A DNA stretch of 64,000 nt, from NCBI GenBank assembly GCA_028709965.1, contig JAQUTA010000003.1, positions 1-64,000 of the forward strand, written 5' to 3'. Below, in pieces: positions 1-9,409 of this stretch. Source of the DNA: Lutispora sp. (lineage in GTDB: Bacteria; Bacillota; Clostridia; Lutisporales; Lutisporaceae). A program made the position numbers and the translations under genes. The notes beneath the pieces are model-generated. The model made no database searches. It saw only the letters and a program-made list of their open reading frames with translations, and was not told the DNA's origin. Numbering within the stretch: the stretch's first letter is position 1; every line of letters starts with the position of its first letter.

Positions 1-834
1 AGCATCTACTGCATCTTCAGGAGTCTTTAGATTTATTGATACTCCTATGCCATGGCTGCCAAAATTAGGCTTTATCACTACTGGAAAGCCTATACTCATA
101 CAATACTGCAAAAGATCATTCTCGCTGGTAACAACCTTACCTTCGGGAACAGGTATCCCATATTCAGTCATAATACTTTTAGCCAGAGTTTTATTACAAG
201 CAGTATCAACTGCTATGCATGTGGAGTTATCAGACAAAGTAGCTTGTATTCTTCTGCTGTTTTTGCCATAACCTAATTGAAGCAAACTGCCATCTCCGAT
301 TTTCATTATCGGGATGTCTCTTTTTTCTGCTTCAGCTTTTATCATAGAGGTGCTTACTCCTATATCCGTCTGAACACATTTAGCTTTAAGCTTTTTAATC
401 TCTTTTTCTAATTCGTAATCTTGTCTTTCTATTAAATTGTTTAACAGTTCTACAGCTATTCTTCCAGACTCTGTGCCTGCCAATTCGTTAACATAACCAT
501 ACATCACGCTGTATATATTTTCTCTATCTTCTCTGATAGCCTTACCGTATGCTATATCATAACCTAATAGGTTTTGTATCTCAATTGACAAATGTTCTAT
601 GACATGAGCCAGATATGTACCTTCTCTGAGCCTTTCTAAAAAACCTCCCTCATATCCTTTAGAACAATTGTGCCTTTTCAACCCAGGAAGAATTTTTATT
701 AGAGCATCATTTAAACCTTCAATGGATTTTGTAGGGGTATCATAATAATCACCCAAATCTACTACCATTTTCACAACAGGTTTATGGCTATAAATGTTTC
801 TTCCCTGGTAAGCATAACTGCTTATGATTTTCAC
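1..834 (-). CDS. cphA: Cyanophycin synthetase, N-terminal part (runs off window)
   Basis: Translating the minus strand from a GTG at 834 gives an open frame of 278 codons to the window edge, so the ORF track missed it. It begins VKIISSYAYQGRNIYSHKP, typical of CphA, and has the N-terminal domain (segments KRHNCSKGYEGGF and YLAHVIEHLSIE). An ATP-grasp domain begins near the end (GIPVPEG, FPVVIKPNFGSHGMGV). The family polymerises Asp and Arg into cyanophycin using ATP. The GTG overlaps the cphB stop by four bases (GTGA) and has an AGGAGG site upstream, so the two genes are translationally coupled. The C-terminal Mur-ligase-like domain lies outside the window. Confidence 0.93.
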   Translation of the reverse strand, partial: MKIISSYAYQGRNIYSHKPVVKMVVDLGDYYDTPTKSIEGLNDALIKILPGLKRHNCSKGYEGGFLERLREGTYLAHVIEHLSIEIQNLLGYDIAYGKAIREDRENIYSVMYGYVNELAGTESGRIAVELLNNLIERQDYELEKEIKKLKAKCVQTDIGVSTSMIKAEAEKRDIPIMKIGDGSLLQLGYGKNSRRIQATLSDNSTCIAVDTACNKTLAKSIMTEYGIPVPEGKVVTSENDLLQYCMSIGFPVVIKPNFGSHGIGVSINLKTPEDAVDA

Positions 835-1685
835 TTTTTATCCTCCTTAGTATTAAAGTAATTCTCTTTGTCATCATCTTTTTGTATTATTCCCTGTTTT
901 GTTATTAGATTAAACCCATAACCTTCAGGGAAAACATGTATTTTTACATTTGTTATGGCTAATGGCTCCTCAGCATACTGTTCTGAAGTATTTGTGAAAG
1001 ATATATCTCTCCCATCTACGACTGTAACAACACCTGATCCGGCCACCTTGAAACTTAGATCGCTATTCACAATAGCCGCTGTATCTTCATCTATACCTAA
1101 TCCTATAACCCCAGGATTCTGCGCCACAGCCGCCAAAAGCCTTCCAATTCTGCCTCTTTGATTGAAATGCTGATCAATTATAACACCTTGAAGTAAGCCC
1201 ATGCCTGGTGCCATTTTTAATGTGCATTTTCTTGGTGCCTCATCATCTTTACCTTCAACCACCATAACCTGGCTCATCATAGATGCTCCCGCGCTGGTAC
1301 CTGCTATTACCTTACCATTGTTCAAGCTGTCCAAAATTGCTTTATGAAATTCAGTACCTCCTAGAATGCTAGAAATTCTAAGTTGATCTCCACCAACAAA
1401 AAAAATGCAATCACATTCCTTGATTTGCTTTACCAATCTTTGATCATCAGCTTGAGCTCTATTTGATATATTTATGCCATAAACGGCTTTGCTGCCCAAG
1501 CTTTTAAATAAATCATTGTATTCTCTTTCCGCTTCATATGGGCTGTTTGTTGCTGTAGTAACTATGGCAACAGTGCCATTATCCCCTCCAGATATATTAT
1601 GTATGATTTTTAATATACGCATGTCCGTTCTCTTATCCTCAGCACCGCCAATTATGACCAAAGTGCCTCGTTTCAAGTCTGGCAT
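831..1685 (-). CDS. cphB: Cyanophycinase (peptidase family S51)
   Basis: Cytoplasmic serine exopeptidase that cuts cyanophycin into beta-Asp-Arg dipeptides. The 284-residue protein has the usual family length. It carries the S51 nucleophile motif GTSAGAS (Ser near residue 131), the upstream FFVGGDQ loop, and the IDQHFNQRGR histidine segment. The track start is a GTG at 1691, but GAGGGAG lies seven bases before the ATG at 1685, so that start is preferred. It is the first gene of a cphB-cphA operon, divergent from the GH3 lipoprotein gene. Synthesis and breakdown of the storage polymer are therefore co-transcribed. Confidence 0.94.
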   Translation of the reverse strand: MPDLKRGTLVIIGGAEDKRTDMRILKIIHNISGGDNGTVAIVTTATNSPYEAEREYNDLFKSLGSKAVYGINISNRAQADDQRLVKQIKECDCIFFVGGDQLRISSILGGTEFHKAILDSLNNGKVIAGTSAGASMMSQVMVVEGKDDEAPRKCTLKMAPGMGLLQGVIIDQHFNQRGRIGRLLAAVAQNPGVIGLGIDEDTAAIVNSDLSFKVAGSGVVTVVDGRDISFTNTSEQYAEEPLAITNVKIHVFPEGYGFNLITKQGIIQKDDDKENYFNTKEDKK

Positions 1686-1813
1686 GGCCACACTCCCTCA
1701 TTTCTAAGATAAGTATATTTTTTCTAATTTGCAAAATAATATACAATCATTTAAAATCATATCAGGCTTAAAATCCTAAAATATAACAAATTTTTTCTAT
1801 GAGGTGTCTTGCT

Positions 1814-3088
1814 ATGAAGAAATCACTTCCAAAAATTTTATTTTTTATTTTTTTAATACTTCTCACATCCTGCCAAAAACCCAGTGAATTACTACCAGAT
1901 AACCAAGGAGAAGAATCAGTTTCACCTCCAGGGAAAGTGCCTGATGAAAAGCCCACTGAGCCTTCTTATGAAGATAAAGTTATCAGCACTATGAGCTTGG
2001 ATGAAAAAATTGGTCAGCTTGTCATCGTAGGCTTTCCTGAGGGCACACAAGACGAAGTATTGATAAAAGCCATAAGAAATGATAAAATCGGTGGCTTTAT
2101 ACTTTTCAGAAGAAATTACAAAAACTTCAAAGAACTCTATGAGTTAAATTCCAAGCTTAAAGACTGGAATAAAGATAATCCTCTTCCCTTATTTATATCC
2201 GTTGATGAAGAAGGGGGTAGTGTTTCCCGCATACCCAAAGATGGTGTAACTATACCTGATGCAAAAGTATTCGGCAATATCAATGATACAGCTTTGACTG
2301 AAAGATCAGGAAGTGTGGTTGGAAAGCAGCTTCAAGCTTCCGGTATAAACTTGAATTTTGCACCGGTGCTCGATATTTTAAGTATAAGCGATAATGCTTT
2401 ATTAAAAGTCAGAGCTTATGGCAAAGATGCTGACAGAGTATCTAGCCACGGAATTTCATTTATTAAAGGTTTGACTTCAGAAGGAATAATTGCGGTACCA
2501 AAGCATTTTCCGGGTCATGGTAATACTACTGTTGATTCTCATGGCAGCCTTCCTGTAATAGATATAACCCGCAGCCTCATGGAAGAAAGAGAGCTGATAC
2601 CATTTAAGAATGCCGTTAATAAAGGTATTGATGCAATAATGGTCGGTCATCTTGCCTTCCCCCAAATTGATAAATCTAGAAAACCCGCTACAAAATCAAA
2701 GATCTTTCTTATGGATATTTTGAGAAATGAACTTGGCTTCCAAGGCTTGGCAATTACCGATGAAATTGAAATGTACGGCTTCATGGAGGGTGAGCAGCCT
2801 GTTGAAGATGCTGTAATAGAATCCTTTAATGCCGGTATAGATATATTTATAATAGGTCATACAAAGGAAGTTCAAGACAAAGTTTTGCAGGCACTGAAAG
2901 ATGGTGCAGCAAGTGGATTGATTTCAGAAGAACGCATTAATGAATCTTTGAAAAGAATAATAAAAGTAAAGAAGAAATATAACATCTCGGATGAAATGAA
3001 TCTGGATTATGAAGAAGCTTATAAGCTGTTTACTAACGAAGAAAACCGAAAATTTTTAAAAGAAGTTAAAGCAAAAAAGAAGCAGTGA
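1814..3088 (+). CDS. Glycoside hydrolase family 3 lipoprotein (NagZ-like beta-N-acetylhexosaminidase)
   Basis: Lipoprotein with a positively charged start, hydrophobic stretch and lipobox (LILLTSC), so it is probably anchored outside the membrane. The GH3 domain covers residues about 55-400. It contains the NagZ signature KHFPGHGNTTVDSHG (His/Asp general-acid loop) and TDEIEM with the probable Asp nucleophile. Family members release N-acetylglucosamine from muropeptides or similar glycans. The track start at 1799 is rejected because GAGGTG lies seven bases before the ATG at 1814, giving 424 residues. The gene ends inside a strong bidirectional terminator. Confidence 0.88.
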   Translation: MKKSLPKILFFIFLILLTSCQKPSELLPDNQGEESVSPPGKVPDEKPTEPSYEDKVISTMSLDEKIGQLVIVGFPEGTQDEVLIKAIRNDKIGGFILFRRNYKNFKELYELNSKLKDWNKDNPLPLFISVDEEGGSVSRIPKDGVTIPDAKVFGNINDTALTERSGSVVGKQLQASGINLNFAPVLDILSISDNALLKVRAYGKDADRVSSHGISFIKGLTSEGIIAVPKHFPGHGNTTVDSHGSLPVIDITRSLMEERELIPFKNAVNKGIDAIMVGHLAFPQIDKSRKPATKSKIFLMDILRNELGFQGLAITDEIEMYGFMEGEQPVEDAVIESFNAGIDIFIIGHTKEVQDKVLQALKDGAASGLISEERINESLKRIIKVKKKYNISDEMNLDYEEAYKLFTNEENRKFLKEVKAKKKQ

Positions 3089-3113
3089 GGATTTTTCTCC
3101 CTCACTGCTTCTT
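3077..3113. terminator. Bidirectional intrinsic terminator between GH3 and GerMN genes
   Basis: A 14-bp perfect stem (AAGAAGCAGTGAGG / CCTCACTGCTTCTT) has a 9-base loop. T-runs follow on both strands, so it should end both converging transcripts. The GH3 stop codon lies in the left arm. Confidence 0.9.
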
Positions 3114-3128
3114 TTTTACTTTAACTTT

Positions 3129-3698
3129 TCACTCCATAAATAATTCTACCTTTTTTTCAAAAGCTCCCATAGTATAAATATGACCCATAAGAGTTTCTGC
3201 CTTTTTCCCATCAATCATAAATTGAACTCTTTTTACACTTCCTAATCCAATTAGGCTATTAACTATTTGGCTAATAGTAAAGCTTTCCTGCAAGGAACCC
3301 CCATATAATCCTTCTTGAGCAAAATTTACAAAAGCTGTGCCGTCGGCTACTTCAACATTTATGAGCTTTGCACTGGATGGGATTTCTGTATAAAGCTCCT
3401 GGCTCTCCGGACCTTTCATCAATTCTCTGACTACAGCTTCCTCAAGGGAAATATCGCCGTATTTGACAACTCTCTTTTCAGAAATCAGTTTTTCTATTTT
3501 TTCATCTCCAGTTTCCACATACTTTTTGTTTGCAAAGTATAGAGTTACTTCTTTTTCATCTGTTTTGGGAGAAGGTTCTACGATTACATCTCCACCTTGT
3601 TTTTCATCAGTGTCAACTGGTTCCTTATTTGGTGTGCTGCAAGCAGCTAGGCTTAAAACTATCACTACAACTAAAAATATTGAAATATATTTTTTCAT
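3129..3698 (-). CDS. GerMN-domain lipoprotein
   Basis: 189-residue lipoprotein with signal peptide and lipobox (LSLAAC), then a low-complexity linker and one GerMN domain (about residues 75-165, including VVRELMKGP and SAKLINVEVADGTAFVNF). GerMN domains occur in spore germination and sporulation envelope proteins; the exact role is not known from sequence. The track start at 3740 adds a charged leader; the ATG at 3698, with AGGGG upstream, restores a normal signal peptide. It lies just downstream of the histidine kinase gene in the same direction and may share its transcript. Confidence 0.82.
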   Translation of the reverse strand: MKKYISIFLVVVIVLSLAACSTPNKEPVDTDEKQGGDVIVEPSPKTDEKEVTLYFANKKYVETGDEKIEKLISEKRVVKYGDISLEEAVVRELMKGPESQELYTEIPSSAKLINVEVADGTAFVNFAQEGLYGGSLQESFTISQIVNSLIGLGSVKRVQFMIDGKKAETLMGHIYTMGAFEKKVELFME

Positions 3699-3807
3699 AA
3701 CGTTAACCCCTCTCTTTCTTTGTTTAATACAATTATACAATTAATTTCTTAAGATAAAATGAACAGATGTTAAGAAACTATTAAGAATTTCTAAGAGGTT
3801 TATAAAT

Positions 3808-5187
3808 TTATGATAGAGGTATAGTTATAATAAATATGCTGCCTGATCCATATTCACCCTCCACAGATATTTTCCAGTTGTGTTTTTCTATAATATTTTT
3901 AACAATAGCAAGACCTATACCATAGCCTTCTACTTGTGGACTCCTTGTTATACCAGAGTCCAGGACTCTAAAACCTCTATCAAAAACATTTGATAAATCA
4001 TCTTTTTTTATACCCAATCCATTATCTTCTATAATCAGTCTTGCTTCGTTTTTATTATTTTCTAAGCTTATAGTTATATGTTTTTGTTTCTTATCCGGAT
4101 CCCTATATTTTACTGCATTATCAAGGAGGTTTAGCAATACTTCTTTAAGCTTATTCCTGTCGCACTTAATCTTCAAGGATTCAAATCTTTCTATTATGAC
4201 TTCTACATCACTTTTCTCTGCATAAGGCTTTATAAGCTTTACAGCATCTTCTAATATTTGGGATATATCTTCAACGCTAACCTCTAAACTGATATCCTCC
4301 AGCTTTATTGAACCCAATAGATAATCAACTAATTGTCCCATCCTTTTAGTCTCTTCCTCTATGTCTTCCAAATATTCTTTATAGGTTTCAAGACCGCTGT
4401 TCCCCATCGATAATGAGTCAATTAGTGCTCTTATTGCCGTAAGAGGAGTTTTTAGTTCATGTGAAATACTGTTTATGAAGCTTTTACGATTATTTTCTAT
4501 TTGTCTTAGCTTTCCGCTCATTTCATTAAAGGCTTCAATGAGTTTGCCTATTTCTCCGCTTTCCTGTTTTTTCACCTTATAGCCTAAATGTCCTGATGAT
4601 AGTTTCCCCACTGCATCAGTCAAGCTTCTTAAGGGCTTTGTGAGACTACTTGCAGCTACAATAGTAAGCAACAACGCAATGGATAGTGCAGAAATTGAAA
4701 CCTTGAGCAATGTATTCTTTAGATCATTAACATCCAAAGCAACTGCTTCCATGGAGGCAGATACAAGTACTGCACCCTCTGTTCTTCTTTCATAGCCTCT
4801 GTCAATTGTTATAGGGACAGCTAGCTGCAATACATATTTATTCTGTAGTTTATACATGCCAGACTTTGGTTTAGCTGCTAAGCTGCTCCTGATTTCTTCA
4901 TTATCGATTTTTTCTCCAATATATGTATTGTGATTATCTATCATAACCTTTTTATCAAAATCCAATATAAGTATTCTTGCATTTGCCTGTCTTCCATAGC
5001 TTTTTACCATTGTACGTATTAATATAATATCTTCTTGATTTGCCTTATATGTATCTGCCACAATATTGGCAGTCTGAAATAATCTTATTTCTTCATTCTT
5101 AATCCTTTTGCTTTCATAGTTGTCTAAAGCCACAACGCCAAATAAAGTAAAAGAGGAAATAATTATTATACTGTATATAACAAGCAT
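3808..5187 (-). CDS. Sensor histidine kinase (PhoR/ResE type)
   Basis: Membrane sensor kinase of 459 residues. TM1 is near residues 1-20, an extracytoplasmic sensing region spans about 25-160, and TM2 about 162-179. HAMP follows (KPLRSLTDAVGKL), then the HisKA motif SISHELKTPLTAIR with phospho-His near 243, and a HATPase domain (N box NLLDNAVKYRD, G boxes DNGLGI and GYGIGLAI). All catalytic boxes look intact. It follows its response regulator with a one-base gap. The open frame extends upstream of the ATG at 5187 through SIRVK without a normal start codon, so the true N-terminus is slightly uncertain. Confidence 0.92.
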   Translation of the reverse strand: MLVIYSIIIISSFTLFGVVALDNYESKRIKNEEIRLFQTANIVADTYKANQEDIILIRTMVKSYGRQANARILILDFDKKVMIDNHNTYIGEKIDNEEIRSSLAAKPKSGMYKLQNKYVLQLAVPITIDRGYERRTEGAVLVSASMEAVALDVNDLKNTLLKVSISALSIALLLTIVAASSLTKPLRSLTDAVGKLSSGHLGYKVKKQESGEIGKLIEAFNEMSGKLRQIENNRKSFINSISHELKTPLTAIRALIDSLSMGNSGLETYKEYLEDIEEETKRMGQLVDYLLGSIKLEDISLEVSVEDISQILEDAVKLIKPYAEKSDVEVIIERFESLKIKCDRNKLKEVLLNLLDNAVKYRDPDKKQKHITISLENNKNEARLIIEDNGLGIKKDDLSNVFDRGFRVLDSGITRSPQVEGYGIGLAIVKNIIEKHNWKISVEGEYGSGSIFIITIPLS

Positions 5188-5188
5188 C

Positions 5189-5860
5189 TTAACTCTTATT
5201 GAAATAATAACCCACCCCCCACTTAGTCATTATATATATAGGGTGCTTCCCATCCGGTTCAACCTTATCTCTTAGATTTCTAATATGTACATCTATAGTT
5301 CTCACGTCGAAAGCATCTTCTTTCCATATCAGTCTAAAAATATCTTCTCTAGTAAACACTCTGCCTGGATTTGTTGCAAGAAGGTATAGCATATCAAATT
5401 CCTTGGCAGTCAGATTTATTTCTTTACCTTTTATATATGCCCTTCGTTCATCCCAATTAATCAGTAAATCATCTTGCACTATAGCTTTTCCTTCACCAAT
5501 TTTTTCTGTACGTCTCATAATAGCTTTGATTCTTGCTATTAACTCCAAAGTATTAAAAGGCTTAGTCATATAGTCATCTGCTCCAAATTCAAAGCCTAAA
5601 ATTTTATCATAATCCCCATCCTTAGCAGTCAGCATAAGAATAGGCATATCGTAGTCCCGTCGTATTCTCTTACATAGCATCATTCCATCCGTATCAGGTA
5701 GCATGAGATCCAATATGATAAAATCTATGATATTATTTTCAAGAGATTCCATAGCTTCAGCTCCATTATAAGCTGTAAATACATTGTAACCTTGCTGCTC
5801 CAAGCTGTATCTAAGACCCTTTACTATGAGTTTTTCGTCATCCACGATTAACACATTCAT
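5189..5860 (-). CDS. OmpR/PhoB-family response regulator
   Basis: 223-residue DNA-binding response regulator. The receiver domain (1-115) has acidic pocket residues in VDDEK, the phosphoryl acceptor Asp near 51 (LDLMLPD), the switch Thr in LMLTAKDG and the conserved Lys in MTKPF. A winged-helix domain follows (INLTAKEFDMLYLLA, VRTIDVHIRNLRDKV, TKWGVGYYF). It is paired with the downstream kinase. Its targets cannot be read from the sequence; the envelope genes nearby (GerMN lipoprotein, LtaS-like) are candidates by position only. Confidence 0.94.
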   Translation of the reverse strand: MNVLIVDDEKLIVKGLRYSLEQQGYNVFTAYNGAEAMESLENNIIDFIILDLMLPDTDGMMLCKRIRRDYDMPILMLTAKDGDYDKILGFEFGADDYMTKPFNTLELIARIKAIMRRTEKIGEGKAIVQDDLLINWDERRAYIKGKEINLTAKEFDMLYLLATNPGRVFTREDIFRLIWKEDAFDVRTIDVHIRNLRDKVEPDGKHPIYIMTKWGVGYYFNKS

Positions 5861-5915
5861 CTAATCACCTGCTTACATTAAGTTGATATACCTAAATATT
5901 CAATAAAAAGTTTAA

Positions 5916-5936
5916 AAGACCTGCACAGCAGATCTT
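5916..5936 (-). terminator. Intrinsic terminator after the LtaS-like gene
   Basis: The minus-strand RNA forms AAGATCTGC-TGT-GCAGGTCTT with one G-U pair, followed by a T-rich tract. It lies just after the stop of the sulfatase gene. Confidence 0.7.
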
Positions 5937-5938
5937 CA

Positions 5939-7804
5939 TTAATTATACTGATATAATAAATAATTTTTAATATCTTCTATTAAGTCATTTTCTATTATTT
6001 TTTCCGATATATCCAATTCCTTATGCATATTACTTATTTTTTCTTCAAGCTTTTCTATTTGGTAAAGCTCCCCATCTTTCAGACTAAACGCAACTCCATC
6101 TGCAGTCAGACATAGATAATCATCATCAATGAAATATCCATTCCTCATGACTGCCATTCCCTGATGTGAGTTGAGCAAATCTCTGCCCATCATGGGAATA
6201 GCTTTGCTGTCTACCCCCATAATATTTAATATTGTTGGCATGAAATCCAAACCTCCTCCAGCTATTGTCCTCAAGCCAGCACCTTCATCACCTGGAAGGT
6301 GAATTATTAGAGGTATTTTTTGATGCTTTATCCACATATAATCATTCATATCGCTAATATTTAAAAATTCTGCAAGCTCATCTTTTCTGTCCTTCGAGAT
6401 AGCATAATGATCTCCATAGATAGCAATAACCGTATTGTCTAGCAAGCCTTCCTTTTCCAACCTATCTAGTAAGTAGCCAAGAGCATCATCTGCATAATGT
6501 ATAGCTTCAAGGTAATTTCCAATAAAAGTGTTTTTCAACGTTCCTACTTCTAGCGAATTATTATAACTTTTTGTATTATCATAAGGATAATGACTTGTAA
6601 GGGTAACCATAAAAGCATAATAAGGTTCCTTTTTACTTTTTAAATAATCCAGTGACTGCCTGAAAAAAGATTTGTCGCTAAGTCCCATGCCTATTACTTC
6701 ATCATGAACCATATTGTTTTTATTGAAAAATTCATCGAAGCCTAAATTGGGATACATGACGCTTCTATTCCAGAAACCCGGCTTGTAAGCATGCATTGCT
6801 AAGGTACTATACACTTCATCTTTTAATATTTTAGCCAATGAGTAGTAATAATTACCCGGGTACTTCATAAATACTGCGCCCGTCTTCAATGGGTAAAGGG
6901 ATGTGTTGGCAAGAAACTCTGCATCCGATGTACCTCCTGCAGCTGTTTCGCAATAATAATTTTCAAAATACATGCTTTTATTTACCAACTTATTTAAATT
7001 AGGAGTGATCTCCATGCCATTAATTTTTTTTCTTAAAACAAATTCCTGCAATGCTTCTACTTGTATAACAATAAGATTTTTCCCTTTACCTACGCCAAAA
7101 AACTCAGGTTCTTCAATAAAAGAAGATTTTCGCTCTTTAAACCAAGTATTTATTTTCTTTTTTTCATCATCTTTCAACAGTTCTTTACCCTGAGTCTCTT
7201 CTCGAAAGAATTTAAATGCATCTATTCCATGATAATTTAATAAACCAATTTTTTGTGCAATATATAATTTATCATAAAATGTAGTAAGTATCCGAGGTTG
7301 ATCCTTTTCCAAAAGATTAATACCGTAGTACGAAAGCAATGAACCCGACACAATTAAAATTGTAAAAAGCAATATTCTATGAATCCAAAGGGATTCTAAC
7401 ACTCTTCTCTTGCAAAATTTTTTAATCTTTAATAATGGCATTATCATTAAAAAATCAGCAATAAACAATACATCAGCAAAGTGAAATAAATTCAGCACAC
7501 TGCTTGAAACAGAAGATATCATATTAATTTGAGTAATCACTGACAATGTAATAACGTCATTGAAGTATCTAAAGAAAACTAGGTCTGAAATTATTACAAA
7601 AGTTATTACAACATTTATTATAGTTAGGACATGTTTTCTCCATTTCCTATTTATAAAAGGAATAAAGGAGATAATTATCAGCAACGCTCCCACCGAGGAT
7701 ATAATAAATCCTAATGAAGATTTGATTGCGCCACCAGTCAAATGGTTAAAATACAATAATTTTATAAGAATGGTAAAAATAAAAATTGAAACTACTCCCA
7801 TCAT
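5939..7804 (-). CDS. LTA synthase family membrane sulfatase
   Basis: 621-residue polytopic protein of the LtaS/alkaline-phosphatase superfamily. About five N-terminal transmembrane helices (residues about 5-165) precede an extracellular sulfatase-fold domain. Visible active-site parts are the metal-binding Glu in VIQVEAL, the catalytic Thr in AAGGTSDAEF (near 292) and YGDHYAI late in the domain. LtaS enzymes transfer glycerol phosphate from phosphatidylglycerol to build lipoteichoic acid; some relatives act only as primases or modify other polymers. The track start is a GTG at 7810, but AGAGG is correctly spaced for the ATG at 7804. It is single, with its own terminator. Confidence 0.9.
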   Translation of the reverse strand: MMGVVSIFIFTILIKLLYFNHLTGGAIKSSLGFIISSVGALLIIISFIPFINRKWRKHVLTIINVVITFVIISDLVFFRYFNDVITLSVITQINMISSVSSSVLNLFHFADVLFIADFLMIMPLLKIKKFCKRRVLESLWIHRILLFTILIVSGSLLSYYGINLLEKDQPRILTTFYDKLYIAQKIGLLNYHGIDAFKFFREETQGKELLKDDEKKKINTWFKERKSSFIEEPEFFGVGKGKNLIVIQVEALQEFVLRKKINGMEITPNLNKLVNKSMYFENYYCETAAGGTSDAEFLANTSLYPLKTGAVFMKYPGNYYYSLAKILKDEVYSTLAMHAYKPGFWNRSVMYPNLGFDEFFNKNNMVHDEVIGMGLSDKSFFRQSLDYLKSKKEPYYAFMVTLTSHYPYDNTKSYNNSLEVGTLKNTFIGNYLEAIHYADDALGYLLDRLEKEGLLDNTVIAIYGDHYAISKDRKDELAEFLNISDMNDYMWIKHQKIPLIIHLPGDEGAGLRTIAGGGLDFMPTILNIMGVDSKAIPMMGRDLLNSHQGMAVMRNGYFIDDDYLCLTADGVAFSLKDGELYQIEKLEEKISNMHKELDISEKIIENDLIEDIKNYLLYQYN

Positions 7805-7878
7805 GTTCACGCCTCTTTATTAATCTATGATATTACCTTATAATTCTACATCTTTGCTTGCTTTATTACAATATTCAT

Positions 7879-7904
7879 AAAAAAAAGACCGGGAAGTCCC
7901 GATC
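7879..7904 (-). terminator. Intrinsic terminator after the substrate-binding protein gene
   Basis: The minus-strand RNA forms GATCGGGA/TCCCGGTC (one G-U pair), followed directly by a run of eight T residues. Confidence 0.85.
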
Positions 7905-7919
7905 CTTTTTAGCTATTAT

Positions 7920-9086
7920 TTATTTTTGTATAGGCTTAACTGTATCCATATACGTAAATTTGCCGTCTTTTACTACTTTTATAACCGCATCCTTGACAGC
8001 ATCTCCATTTTCATCAAGACTAATAACTCCTGCTGCTCCCATAAAATCTTTTGTCTTGGCAATCTCATCTCTAATCTTTACAGGATCAACACTGTCTGCT
8101 CTCTTTATTGCATCTAATACTAAGATATATGCGTCATAGCCGAGAGCTGTAACAGCTGCTGGCTCCTTATTATATTCCTTTCTATATTCTGCAAGGAATT
8201 TTTCTGATTCATCAGTAATAGGCTTTTCTGTAGCAAAGAAAGTCGAGAATACGGCACCTTCAACATCAGCTTGCCCAATATCTATAAATTCTGGTGTTTC
8301 CCAAGTATCTCCACCTATGATCGGAATATTTATTCCTAACTGCTTGGCCTGCTTAATAAGAAGAGCTGATTCAGTAAAATTGCCCGGTGCAAATATTACA
8401 TCAGGATTTGTAGCCTTAATGTTAGTAAGTTGTGCTGTGAAATCCTGATCATTTGTATTATAATTTGAGGTCCCTACTATGCTGTCAGCATCACCTGTAA
8501 GCTCCTTGAAAGCATCTACGAAGAACTTTGCAAGTCCAATAGAATAATCGTTAGATACTTCCTGAATTATGGCAGCTTTTTTTGCACCCAGTTTATTGAA
8601 TGCATAATTTGCCATAACTGTTCCCTGGAAGGGATCTATAAAGCATACTCTGAAATAATAATCATTATTTAACGTAACTAATGGGTTTGTGCAAGATGCT
8701 CCAACAGCAGGCACCTTAGCATTTTTAACAACGTCTCCTGCTGCCATTGAAAGTGAACTCCCCCAACTTCCGATTATGGCAACAACTTTTTCTTTTTCTA
8801 CTAATCTTGCCGCAGCGCTTGCGGCCTCAACCTTGTCAGACTTATTATCAACAATAACAAGTTCTACTTTTTTGCCTAAAACTTCTGGGTATAGTTTGTT
8901 TGCAAGCTTAGCTCCCTCAACCTCAAGTGCTCCTCCTCCGGCATTTGCCCCTGTAATAGGTTCAAATACGCCTATTTTGATAACGTCGCTTCCTTCACTC
9001 GAAGTCTGTTCTGCTGGTTTAGCACAGCCAGTAAGAGCGAAAGATAAAATAAGAACAATAACTAATAATAGGCTTACTTTTTTCAT
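7920..9086 (-). CDS. ABC transporter substrate-binding lipoprotein (LivJ-like, peripla_BP_6)
   Basis: 388-residue lipoprotein with lipobox LTGC. The mature part is a Leu/Ile/Val-type binding protein (IKIGVFEPITGANAGGG start, the SWGSSLSMAAGDV ligand region, VIFAPGNFTESALLIKQ). The family captures branched-chain amino acids, other amino acids or small amides outside the membrane and delivers them to ABC permeases. No permease or ATPase gene lies next to it, so it is an orphan that must use a partner elsewhere. The ATG at 9086 is chosen over the track start because AGGAGGAG sits directly upstream. Confidence 0.9.
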   Translation of the reverse strand: MKKVSLLLVIVLILSFALTGCAKPAEQTSSEGSDVIKIGVFEPITGANAGGGALEVEGAKLANKLYPEVLGKKVELVIVDNKSDKVEAASAAARLVEKEKVVAIIGSWGSSLSMAAGDVVKNAKVPAVGASCTNPLVTLNNDYYFRVCFIDPFQGTVMANYAFNKLGAKKAAIIQEVSNDYSIGLAKFFVDAFKELTGDADSIVGTSNYNTNDQDFTAQLTNIKATNPDVIFAPGNFTESALLIKQAKQLGINIPIIGGDTWETPEFIDIGQADVEGAVFSTFFATEKPITDESEKFLAEYRKEYNKEPAAVTALGYDAYILVLDAIKRADSVDPVKIRDEIAKTKDFMGAAGVISLDENGDAVKDAVIKVVKDGKFTYMDTVKPIQK

Positions 9087-9409
9087 TTTTCTCCTCCTCA
9101 TACATTTTTATCTCTACTATATTCACGTTAAGATATAGTAAGTCCCACTTATAAATAATATAAATAAAATGCATATTGATGCATTCGTGGGCAACGGACA
9201 AATCTTTGATTTTGTATTTTTACTCTAATTTTCTAATATTTATTAACCATATTACCACTTGTATAATAATTTGACAATATGTATACCATAATATTTTTCG
9301 TGCATAGCGGACATGTATAATAATTTATTGAACAATAATATCCTTTATAGCCATTTGTGGTATAATTGATATGATTGTCAATAATGTATACGTAAGGATA
9401 TATATAGTT
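9087..9409. other. AT-rich intergenic region with a short dyad and direct repeats
   Basis: No gene is visible. It holds a dyad AATGCAT-ATTG-ATGCATT (9168-9185) and a 13-base direct repeat TGTATAATAATTT at 9260-9272 and 9314-9326. An extended -10 element TGGTATAAT (9358-9366) could start the Nudix transcript. The dyad lies upstream of the binding-protein gene and could be an operator, but nothing proves it. Confidence 0.4.

Noticed and set aside
5188-5226. N-terminal extension of the histidine kinase
   Set aside because: The frame is open and reads SIRVK just before the ATG, but no ATG, GTG or TTG start is available upstream.
8689-9138. 149-aa plus-strand ORF
   Set aside because: Antisense to the binding-protein gene; composition reflects its reverse complement.
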